Assembly (NCBI GenBank): GCA_004555145.1
Contig: SFJB01000061.1
Coordinates: 1-10,646, forward strand
DNA length: 10,646 nucleotides
Source: Bacteroidales bacterium
GTDB taxonomy: Bacteria > Bacteroidota > Bacteroidia > Bacteroidales > UBA932
Direction of reading: 5' to 3'
Shown in pieces: positions 1 through 6,196 of the stretch. Made by a program: the position numbers and the translations under genes. The notes beneath the pieces were generated by a model. The model worked only from the letters and a program-made list of their open reading frames with translations. It did no database searches and had not been told where the DNA came from. Position 1 is the stretch's first letter; every line of letters begins with the position of its first letter.

Positions 1-1380
1 CAGGCAAGTCAGACATTCGGAAGACAGAGGGCAATAATGCTCCAGCTGACGTATGGACATTTCCGAATTTGTAAAGATCTTTTCACCTGCGAAACGCCTC
101 AACTGGATATCCCTCGCCTTCCTGACACGCGCGGCGACTTCGGCGCTGCTCTCCGCTTTTCCTCTGCCCGCGAGCTGACCTGACTTCACCCGGCGCACTA
201 TCACCTGCAGGTCTATGCGGTCCATAATGGGGCCGGAGAGCTTGGTGAGGTATTCTTCCCTGCGATATGGTTTGCACACGCACCTGTTCCCTTCGCCGTA
301 GTATCCGCAAGGACAGGGATTGGATGCGGCAACAAGCATAAATGATGCAGGAAAGGTGATTTTCGAGCGCATTCGAGACACCGTAACAATCCTGTCTTCA
401 AGCGGAGCGCGCAGGGACTCGATGACCGAGCGGGGGAGCTGGGCGAATTCATCCATGAAGAGCACCCCGTTGTTGGCAAGCGACACCTCCCCGGGGATTA
501 TGCAATCTCCCGAGCCGCCACCGATCAGAGAGGCAATGGAAGAGGAGTGGTGCGGAGCGCGGAAAGGCCGGGTGCGGCACATTGCCGGACGTTGCAGCCC
601 CTTCCCACAAATCGAGTATATCTTGCTCGTCACCAGGGCTTCTTCCCTGCTGAGCGGAGGCAGTATGCCGGCGAGGGCTTTCGCCAATGTACTTTTGCCC
701 GATCCAGGCGAGCCGATCATCATAATGTTATGCGAGCCGGCAGCCGCAATTTCCATGGCCCGCTTTGCCCCAGGCTGCCCTATGATGTCCGCAAAATCAG
801 GAATGCCGCCGTCCTGCCCGGGTTGCGCTACCTCAAGTTCCTCTTCCCTCACGATGAATTCCCTGCCCTGCTCCGCGTCCTCAATTATTGCCACCACATC
901 CGTGAGCGAGCGCACTCCATACACTTCAATACCTCGCACGGCACAGGCCTCTGCGGCACAATCCCGGGGAAGGATGATTCCCTTCAGGCCCCTCTTCTGA
1001 GCCAGTTCGGCATAGGGAAGCGCTCCCGGAATGTAACGGACCTCGCCGTCCAGACCCAGTTCTCCCATCACCATATAGTCCCTCACCGCCGGGCAAGTCA
1101 CCCCTGCGCAGGATGCGATGATTCCCAGGGCTATGGGCAGATCGTAGCCACTGCCGTTCTTGCGCATATCTGCCGGAGCCAGGTTGATGACTATCTTCTT
1201 TCCGGGGACCTTGTAGCCGAGGGAAGCCATCGCCGTAATGATGCGTAAAAGGCTTTCTTTCACGGCCGTATCTGCCATCCCGACCATGTGGATTCCTATT
1301 CCCCTGTCGATTTCCACCTCGATCACCACGTCCACCGCATCTATTCCGATGCATTTTGCCGAATTGATTCTTGTAAGCAT
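1..1380 (-). CDS. comM: ComM/YifB-family Mg-chelatase-like AAA+ ATPase (3' end beyond left edge)
   Basis: The reading frame is open for 460 codons from the ATG at 1380 to the left edge, with no stop, so the C-terminus is missing. Family members run to about 500-512 residues, so roughly 50 are lost. Residues 1-185 match the N-terminal ChlI-like domain. The AAA+ core has Walker A GSPGSGKS (223-230), Walker B GVLFMDEF (305-312) and the family hallmark NPCPCGYYG (354-362). It continues through a cysteine pair (RCVC) into GPIMDRIDLQ, which is typical of the arginine-finger/sensor region. The visible end is the start of the C-terminal Mg-chelatase domain. In naturally competent bacteria ComM is a hexameric helicase that helps branch migration during recombination of incoming DNA; its role in Bacteroidota is less clear. 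It is divergent from tsaE, 31 bp away. No Shine-Dalgarno sequence is visible. The family call is firm; the symbol is by homology. Confidence 0.93.
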   Translation of the reverse strand, partial: MLTRINSAKCIGIDAVDVVIEVEIDRGIGIHMVGMADTAVKESLLRIITAMASLGYKVPGKKIVINLAPADMRKNGSGYDLPIALGIIASCAGVTCPAVRDYMVMGELGLDGEVRYIPGALPYAELAQKRGLKGIILPRDCAAEACAVRGIEVYGVRSLTDVVAIIEDAEQGREFIVREEELEVAQPGQDGGIPDFADIIGQPGAKRAMEIAAAGSHNIMMIGSPGSGKSTLAKALAGILPPLSREEALVTSKIYSICGKGLQRPAMCRTRPFRAPHHSSSIASLIGGGSGDCIIPGEVSLANNGVLFMDEFAQLPRSVIESLRAPLEDRIVTVSRMRSKITFPASFMLVAASNPCPCGYYGEGNRCVCKPYRREEYLTKLSGPIMDRIDLQVIVRRVKSGQLAGRGKAESSAEVAARVRKARDIQLRRFAGEKIFTNSEMSIRQLEHYCPLSSECLTCL

Positions 1381-1387
1381 ATAGTTT

Positions 1388-1395
1388 AAAATTTA
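1388..1395 (-). promoter_or_regulatory. Candidate -7 box for the comM-like gene
   Basis: On the minus strand this reads TAAATTTT, one base off the Bacteroidota consensus TAnnTTTG. It ends 7 nt before the ATG at 1380, the same geometry as the tsaE box next to it. No good TTTG -33 element is seen at the usual 19-21 nt spacing. The sequence is AT-rich, so a chance match is possible. Confidence 0.35.
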
Positions 1396-1396
1396 G

Positions 1397-1404
1397 TATC
1401 TTTG
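1397..1404 (+). promoter_or_regulatory. Probable -7 box for tsaE
   Basis: TATCTTTG is an exact match to TAnnTTTG, the primary-sigma -7 element of Bacteroidota. A TTG at 1371-1373 lies 23 nt upstream, slightly far for a -33 element. The box ends only 7 nt before the tsaE ATG, which implies a leader of just a few nucleotides. It sits back to back with the comM candidate box, with one base between them. Confidence 0.6.
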
Positions 1405-1411
1405 TCCCGTA

Positions 1412-1837
1412 ATGGAGCACAAGTTAACAATAGCCGGGCTCTCAGCCCTTCCGGAAGCGGCCGAAGAGTTCAAGCAGGTTCTGAAAAGCCACAGCCTGAT
1501 TGCCTTCCACGCCCCTATGGGTGCGGGCAAGACCACCTTTACCAAGGCCCTCTGCGAAAGTCTAGGCGTCCCGCCAGAAGAGATTTCGTCCCCAACCTTC
1601 TCCATCGTGAACGAGTATGCAGGTGCGGACGGGGACAGCATCTTCCATTTCGACTTCTACCGCATCACCAAAAACGAGGAAGCCCTTGACATAGGCATCT
1701 ATGATTATTTCGACAGCGGCTGCCTCTGCCTTATGGAATGGGCGGAAAACATCCCGGACCTACTCCCTGACGAGACGCTCCACGTCAACATTCAGGTGGC
1801 GGAGGACGGGTCCAGAGTCCTCAGCTGGGAGGATTGA
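1412..1837 (+). CDS. tsaE: tRNA t6A37 threonylcarbamoyladenosine biosynthesis ATPase TsaE
   Basis: The protein has 141 residues, normal for TsaE (formerly YjeE). TsaE binds ATP and works with TsaB and TsaD to transfer the threonylcarbamoyl group to A37 of ANN-decoding tRNAs in the cytoplasm. The P-loop APMGAGKTT is at residues 34-42, the conserved SPTF motif at 60-63, FDFYR at 80-84 and MEWAE at 108-112; together these are diagnostic. The usual D/E-L-G before the P-loop is replaced by A-P-M-G, a variation within the P-loop that keeps GxGKT intact. The ATG is chosen because it follows a consensus -7 box and the protein begins at the normal distance from the P-loop. The last 17 bp overlap the end of the convergent lipoprotein gene, and no terminator is visible between them. 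Confidence 0.95.
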   Translation: MEHKLTIAGLSALPEAAEEFKQVLKSHSLIAFHAPMGAGKTTFTKALCESLGVPPEEISSPTFSIVNEYAGADGDSIFHFDFYRITKNEEALDIGIYDYFDSGCLCLMEWAENIPDLLPDETLHVNIQVAEDGSRVLSWED

Positions 1838-2978
1838 AGTCTGAGGCAACGCAACTCACATAGCCGTTGACGGGGACTTCTATTCTGTCCTCTTCCGTAT
1901 ATACAACAGGAGCTTCTCCCTTCCTGCGCCCGGAAAGCGCAATGACCACCTCGTTCCCGCACACCGCCACCCCGGACTCCGACATAATAAAGAGATCCGC
2001 AAAATGCCTTGCCGGACGTCCTGGACATAAAAGGGAAAGGGTTCCCAGACCATTATCGAGCAGCACACAGTCTGCGGCTTCAGTGTGGATGAACGCACCG
2101 GCGAAGGAGCAAAGTTTCTTCGAAGTAGGACCTCCCTGCTCATAGAACACGTAAGTTCCAAGCCCATCCAGGACACCGCTGCTCAGAATCGCTTCTTCCC
2201 CTCTCCACACCCTACCGTTCGCAACAGACCGGCCTTCAAAGGAATTCCGCGAATAGTGTGGCTTCCCTGATATCATTTTCAAGTCCAGGGGCTCAAGCGA
2301 TCGCGGGGCTTCATTCAAGAGCGTTTCCCTTCCATCCTTCACGCAGTAATACATCACCCCGTCCCTGGAACGCAGCGAATAGCAGAATACCAGGCAGCCG
2401 TCATCCTCATACAAAGCCCCACCCGGAGCATAAGACAGGTCCGACAGGGATCCGCACACATAACCCGTGCTTCTTTTCAGAAGTATCTCCGAATTTTTCC
2501 TCAAGGTAAAACCTGACGGGAGCACAGAGCAGAGAGTGTAAACGTCCTCTCCGTCCAGATACACCCCGACCAGGCTTTCTTCTCCCGTTCCGGTGAATAG
2601 ATGCCGGCCATCGACAGCCACACAGGTGGAAACAGCATCTGAATACTGTGTAAACAGCCTTCCGGACACCAGATGGTGATGGTCAGGGTTGGCATCAATG
2701 CAGTTCTGTCTGCCGCCGACATAGCGCCTCAACTCCTTTCGCCCTTTATAAACCACGAGCTCGAACGGGACCGCTTCGCCGGCAGCTGAAGATGGCCAGT
2801 CAAACTCCGCGTCAAAACTGAGGGCTGCATACTCCGGCCCCTCGGACACTCCATCTTTCCTCTCCGGACCCGGATTCCTGAGCGTCTCCCTGCGCTGCCT
2901 GCCGCCCAGAAGTTCGAGATTCTGCCGGCTGCAGGAAAGGAAGACCGCCAGCAACAGTATCAGATATGAACCTTTCAT
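1821..2978 (-). CDS. Unrecognised cysteine-rich lipoprotein, possibly beta-propeller-like
   Basis: The frame encodes 385 residues from the ATG at 2978. That start gives a clean lipoprotein signal: MKGS, a hydrophobic run, then FLSC with the lipidated cysteine at residue 16. An in-frame ATG at 2999 would only add MFKLCNT before it. After the cysteine comes SRQN, without the acidic cluster that marks surface export in Bacteroides, so a periplasm-facing location is more likely. The mature part looks all-beta, with short strands separated by glycine- and aspartate-containing turns, as in six-bladed propeller lipoproteins. I cannot assign a family. It holds twelve cysteines besides the lipidated one, many at strand ends (for example in YVCG, VFCY, YYCV, KLCS), which is a lot for this kind of protein and could form disulfides. 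It lies downstream of the sigma/anti-sigma pair on the same strand, which suggests but does not prove co-regulation. Confidence 0.72.
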   Translation of the reverse strand: MKGSYLILLLAVFLSCSRQNLELLGGRQRRETLRNPGPERKDGVSEGPEYAALSFDAEFDWPSSAAGEAVPFELVVYKGRKELRRYVGGRQNCIDANPDHHHLVSGRLFTQYSDAVSTCVAVDGRHLFTGTGEESLVGVYLDGEDVYTLCSVLPSGFTLRKNSEILLKRSTGYVCGSLSDLSYAPGGALYEDDGCLVFCYSLRSRDGVMYYCVKDGRETLLNEAPRSLEPLDLKMISGKPHYSRNSFEGRSVANGRVWRGEEAILSSGVLDGLGTYVFYEQGGPTSKKLCSFAGAFIHTEAADCVLLDNGLGTLSLLCPGRPARHFADLFIMSESGVAVCGNEVVIALSGRRKGEAPVVYTEEDRIEVPVNGYVSCVASDFNPPS

Positions 2979-3004
2979 AGTATTGCACAACTTGAACATA
3001 AAAA

Positions 3005-3054
3005 TGTCGTCAGTGCAAAGAAAACCAAAAAAGTCTTCTGCTGCACTGACGGCA
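3005..3054 (-). promoter_or_regulatory. Long inverted repeat between anti-sigma and lipoprotein genes (leader hairpin or terminator)
   Basis: CGTCAGTGCA at 3008-3017 and TGCACTGACG at 3042-3051 form a perfect 10-bp inverted repeat. It extends to 13 bp (3005-3017 with 3042-3054) if one G-U pair is allowed on one strand. The 24-nt loop can pair further (3019-3022 with 3036-3039). Read leftward, the stem is followed by five T residues, so it could end the sigma/anti-sigma transcript. It also sits just inside the expected start of a transcript from the promoter candidate at 3060-3091, where it would be a 5' leader structure of the lipoprotein mRNA. The repeat is seen directly; its role is inference. 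Confidence 0.6.
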
Positions 3055-3059
3055 CGGAC

Positions 3060-3091
3060 TAAGAATAGGAATATTTCTTTATTTTATCAAA
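3060..3091 (-). promoter_or_regulatory. Candidate promoter for the lipoprotein gene
   Basis: On the minus strand TTTG (3091-3088) is followed after exactly 20 nt by TATTCTTA (3067-3060). This resembles the Bacteroidota -33 TTTG / -7 TAnnTTTG arrangement with two mismatches in the -7 box. Initiation would fall near 3056, giving a leader of about 78 nt that contains the inverted repeat. A competing candidate, TTTCTTTG at 3023-3016, has one mismatch but no -33 partner. Confidence 0.4.
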
Positions 3092-3113
3092 TTGTTGCCG
3101 TAATTTAAGAATG

Positions 3114-4316
3114 TCAGAAAGAGAACCTCAGACCTGCGTCAAAGTTGACGAGCAACGGACGCTCAGTGCGTACACTCTTGGGCTGATCGCAAGGGAAGTA
3201 ATACTTCACGCTTGGATCGACAAAGATGCCTATTCTCCGTGATAGCACAAACTCCACTCCCAAGCCTGCACCCACAGAGTATTGCAGCTTCTGGACCGGC
3301 TCAGTGACACTTATGTCAAGGCTGGCAAAAAGAGTGTACTTGTTCGAGAGGCAATATTCCGCCTCACCTCCCGCGTGGAGATAGAACTTGATCCTGTCTG
3401 AGCTTACAACATCATAATACAGATCCAAAGGCAGACCCACATACTGCAATGCGTGGAAGACCGTGCCGGCTTCCCTCACCTCGCCACTCTCCATATATTT
3501 GCCGGAGAAAGTCCTGGTCAGGCGGGAATAATCCACTCCCAGTCCGACAGAGAAGCGGGGGCTCACATACTTGCGGACGCCTATTCCCAGCGAGAACGGG
3601 ACTCCATAGACAGACTTGCCCGTCTCCACGATGCCGTTGCTCTGGGTGCCGGGCGCCAATCCCACCACGTTCCTGTTGAATGCGAACTCCGAGTCATTGC
3701 CGCCGAGCGCGCCTTTAGTATAGACTTCGAACGGACGATGGCTGCGGACCTCCCTGTTATCCGTAAATATGTCAATATTCCCAGTGTCGCCGACAACCTT
3801 GCGCACGCTGCGTCCCTGAGGCCTTTCCTCGACCGTCTTCACGTCCTCCTTGCCCTCCTCTTCGCAGACAGGCAGCTCTGAAGGCTCCCCTTCAGCAGGT
3901 TCTTCAACGCAGGTCTCCCGCTGCGGAACTTCTGCCACCGCAAGCAGGGTGCCCACATTTGCGCCTTCCGGCAAAAGTCCGGAACTCAGATATCCATCAA
4001 GGCTGAGAGGCGCCTCTACCTGAGGCACATTGCTGTCGTCCAATAGAGATGCATAGGTCTGCACACCGCTGTCCTGCACGGACGGCTGTGTCCAATGATT
4101 TGAAATGACCACACCGAACAGCACTGCAGCAGCCGCGAGGCCCATAGCTGCAAAGCCCCACGCATACCGCCTCACAAACGGCGCGGGAGCCGCCTGCACT
4201 GCAGCAGCATCCAGTCTCGAAGCCACAGCTTTCCAGACGCCGCGGGACGGTTTCACCTCGGCATCTTCGGCAAGCGACCTCAATAAGGAGTCAAACTCTG
4301 TATATTGTTCCTGCAT
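3114..4316 (-). CDS. Anti-sigma/outer-membrane beta-barrel fusion (Dma-like)
   Basis: The protein has 400 residues in four parts. Residues 1-50 are a small cytoplasmic segment with the VWKAVASRL motif around W28, common in Bacteroidota anti-sigma-like proteins. Residues 52-72 form one hydrophobic helix (FAAMGLAAAAVLFGVVI core) with arginines on its inner side. Residues 75-205 are a low-complexity linker rich in Pro, Glu and Val, long enough to cross the periplasm. From about 205 to the end, alternating beta strands finish in GLRFSF, with the C-terminal aromatic residue of outer-membrane barrels. There is no cleavable signal peptide. This layout matches the dual membrane-spanning anti-sigma (Dma) family of Bacteroides thetaiotaomicron, in which Dma1 controls an ECF sigma factor and outer-membrane vesiculation. 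The start lies one base after the sigma gene's stop (TAAGATG), so translation is probably coupled. That it restrains this sigma factor is inferred from layout and context. Confidence 0.82.
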   Translation of the reverse strand: MQEQYTEFDSLLRSLAEDAEVKPSRGVWKAVASRLDAAAVQAAPAPFVRRYAWGFAAMGLAAAAVLFGVVISNHWTQPSVQDSGVQTYASLLDDSNVPQVEAPLSLDGYLSSGLLPEGANVGTLLAVAEVPQRETCVEEPAEGEPSELPVCEEEGKEDVKTVEERPQGRSVRKVVGDTGNIDIFTDNREVRSHRPFEVYTKGALGGNDSEFAFNRNVVGLAPGTQSNGIVETGKSVYGVPFSLGIGVRKYVSPRFSVGLGVDYSRLTRTFSGKYMESGEVREAGTVFHALQYVGLPLDLYYDVVSSDRIKFYLHAGGEAEYCLSNKYTLFASLDISVTEPVQKLQYSVGAGLGVEFVLSRRIGIFVDPSVKYYFPCDQPKSVRTERPLLVNFDAGLRFSF

Positions 4317-4317
4317 C

Positions 4318-4878
4318 TTAATATCTGTCTTTTATCTTTGACTGCAACAGCATCCTGGCCCTCTGGAGCTGGGAGCGCGATGTCGTCTCCGAAATTCCGA
4401 GGGCTTCGGCTATTTCCTTGTGGGAGAAACCCTCGATGACGTACATATTGAACACGGTGCGGAAACCTGGAGGAAGAGCGGCTATCATCTTCATCAGATC
4501 CGCGAACGAAATCTTCTGGATTACCGTAGGATCGTCGCTGGAGATTCCCCAGGCGGCGGACACGTCTTCGGTGTTCTTCAGAGCATCTTTCTTTCTGAGA
4601 CTCATCAGTGCAGTATTTACAAAGATCTTTCGGGCCCAGCCTTCAAAGGATCCCATCCCCGAATAGCTGTCCAGTTTGGAAAAAAGGGTCACAAAACCGT
4701 CCTGAAGTATGTCTTCCGCCGCTTCCCTGTCGCCCATATAACGCAGACAAACGGCCATCATCTTCCCGGACAGAAGGTCATAAATGGCCTTTTGCGACTT
4801 CCTGTCGCCTTGCTTCGCGCCCTCTATCCATTCTTTCTCCTGTGAATCAAGATGCTTCTTGTTACCGAATAGTTGCAT
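4318..4878 (-). CDS. ECF (sigma-70 family) RNA polymerase sigma factor
   Basis: At 186 residues it has normal ECF length. Region 2 spans about 28-97, including AIYDLLSGKMMAVCLRYM, the acidic DREAAEDILQDGF stretch that contacts core polymerase, and GSFEGWARKIFVNTAL, which contacts the -10 region. Region 4 spans about 127-181: LPPGFRTVFNMYVIEGFSHKEIAEALGISETTSRSQ, with the helix-turn-helix at about 151-178. No region 3 is present, as expected. The ATG at 4878 is the first in frame and leaves a normal 20-30 residue tail before region 2. It is the first gene of a leftward operon and is followed after one base by the Dma-like protein, its likely anti-sigma partner. ECF factors of this type often transcribe their own operon, but no target sequence can be named from this window alone. 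Confidence 0.95.
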   Translation of the reverse strand: MQLFGNKKHLDSQEKEWIEGAKQGDRKSQKAIYDLLSGKMMAVCLRYMGDREAAEDILQDGFVTLFSKLDSYSGMGSFEGWARKIFVNTALMSLRKKDALKNTEDVSAAWGISSDDPTVIQKISFADLMKMIAALPPGFRTVFNMYVIEGFSHKEIAEALGISETTSRSQLQRARMLLQSKIKDRY

Positions 4879-4902
4879 TTCAACAAAAGAAATAATTTCG
4901 TG

Positions 4903-4910
4903 CTAAAGTA
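4903..4910 (-). promoter_or_regulatory. Weak candidate -7 box for the sigma operon
   Basis: TACTTTAG on the minus strand differs from TAnnTTTG at one fixed position and would place the start about 20 nt before the sigma ATG. No TTTG -33 element is seen at the right distance. If the operon is autoregulated by its ECF factor, the real promoter may not look like this. Confidence 0.25.
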
Positions 4911-4934
4911 GACATTTTTTCTCATAAAAATGCA

Positions 4935-4942
4935 TAAATTTG
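4935..4942 (+). promoter_or_regulatory. Probable -7 box for the TPR/EnvC-like operon
   Basis: TAAATTTG is an exact TAnnTTTG match and ends 6 nt before the ATG at 4949, again implying a leader of only a few nucleotides. No clear -33 TTTG is present; the upstream region is a run of T and A. Confidence 0.5.
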
Positions 4943-4948
4943 TCTTCT

Positions 4949-6196
4949 ATGCGTAAGTTAGCCTATTTCTTGCTGTTTTTGCTGCCTTTCAGCTTTACAG
5001 CCTTGGCCCAGGAGGACAAAAGCCAGTTCCTGGACGCTGTGGCGCTATACTCTGAAGGCGAGTTCTCCGCTGCCGGCGAGATGTTCGCCCGGCTTCTGGA
5101 GCAGAATCCAAATGACGACGCCTACAACTATTATATGGGGAGCTGCGAGTTTTATCAGGGCCGCACCGGACAGGCCGCACCCTATATCGAAAAAGCCGCG
5201 GCGCTGGATTCCACCAACCTCTGGTATATCCACTCCCTGGCAATGCTTTACAACCAGACCGGCGAGCGGGTAAAGTTTGCCGACAGTTTCCAGAAACTCA
5301 TCGATATGCGTCCGGCGCTTTACCGGACACCGTACAGCCTTACAATGATTGCGGACGTACGCCTTGCACAAGGCAAGGATTCGCTCGCGCTGGCAAGGTA
5401 CAGCGAAGCTCTTGACATTGATCCTCAATATCTTCCGGCACGGCTGGGCAAGCTGGAAAGCTATCGTATGTCCGGCAAGACCCCGTCGTTTTTCACGGAA
5501 CTGAGGCAGTTGATCGAGGACGGGAGCGTGGATGTGGGCACGAAGAGCGCCTACCTCGATGCAATCCTGCAGAATATGGACTCGCGCTTCTACTGGGTCT
5601 GGGGGAGCACGCTCAAAGAGCTCACGGACAGGTGCGTGGAACTCTATCCCCAGGATTACAGGTGCAATATGCTGAAGTTCCAGCTCCTATATATAGAACA
5701 GGACTACGAGGGGGCGCTCAGGCAGTGCGCAGCCCTCCAGAATGCAGCGGCTGCAGCGGCTGACAGCGACAAGCTTGCGGAAGCATACAACTACGAGGGC
5801 GACCTTGCGCATATGCTCGGCGACCGCAAGCGGGCATACAGATGCTATGACAATGCCCTCAAGCTCAATGCGGACCTCTGTTCAGTGCTGAACAACTACG
5901 CCTACTACCTGAGCGAAGAGAAGAAACAATTGCGCAAGGCATTGAAGATGAGCCGGCGTGCGGTGGAACTCGAGCCCGACAACGCGACCTATCTGGACAC
6001 CCTTGGATGGATACTGTACCTCCTGAAGAAGCCGGAGGAAGCGAAGCCCCATTTCAAGAGGGCAATGATTTTCGGAGGCAAGGAAAGTGCCGTGGTGCTG
6101 GAGCATTATTCTCTGGTACTCAAGGCTTTGGGCGAGAATGACCTGGCCGATTATTACCATTCACTCTCCGAGCAGAAAAGTGAGGCAGGCAGATGA
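4949..6196 (+). CDS. Secreted tetratricopeptide-repeat protein
   Basis: The frame encodes 415 residues from the ATG at 4949. An in-frame TTG at 4940 lies inside the -7 box and is rejected. Residues 1-20 are a Sec signal peptide with likely cleavage at ALA-Q, so the protein is periplasmic or loosely membrane-associated. The rest is helical repeats of TPR type. The clearest are near the N-terminus (ALYSEGEFSAAGEMFARLLEQNPN region), in the middle (ALARYSEALDIDPQ region) and at the C-terminus, where consecutive repeats include AYRCYDNALKLNAD and the TLGWILYLLKKPEEAKPHFKRA stretch. TPRs bind partner proteins; the partner is unknown. The stop overlaps the start of the EnvC-like gene as ATGA, so the two are translationally coupled, and a joint role in peptidoglycan or envelope maintenance is a reasonable inference. 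Confidence 0.88.
   Translation: MRKLAYFLLFLLPFSFTALAQEDKSQFLDAVALYSEGEFSAAGEMFARLLEQNPNDDAYNYYMGSCEFYQGRTGQAAPYIEKAAALDSTNLWYIHSLAMLYNQTGERVKFADSFQKLIDMRPALYRTPYSLTMIADVRLAQGKDSLALARYSEALDIDPQYLPARLGKLESYRMSGKTPSFFTELRQLIEDGSVDVGTKSAYLDAILQNMDSRFYWVWGSTLKELTDRCVELYPQDYRCNMLKFQLLYIEQDYEGALRQCAALQNAAAAAADSDKLAEAYNYEGDLAHMLGDRKRAYRCYDNALKLNADLCSVLNNYAYYLSEEKKQLRKALKMSRRAVELEPDNATYLDTLGWILYLLKKPEEAKPHFKRAMIFGGKESAVVLEHYSLVLKALGENDLADYYHSLSEQKSEAGR
5744..5761 (+). repeat. 9-bp in-frame tandem repeat in the TPR gene
   Basis: GCAGCGGCT occurs twice in direct succession and encodes six alanines (N-AAAAAA-D) in a loop between TPR helices. The copies are identical, which suggests a recent slippage duplication. 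Confidence 0.8.

Noticed and set aside
320..1248. Two long plus-strand open frames (320-1000 and 547-1248) over the ComM-like gene
   Set aside because: They lie antisense to a gene with all ComM/YifB motifs, have no recognisable domains or promoters, and overlap each other; high GC makes such shadow frames common.
4940..4948. TTG start at 4940 for the TPR protein
   Set aside because: It is part of the TAAATTTG box; the ATG at 4949 gives a standard signal peptide.
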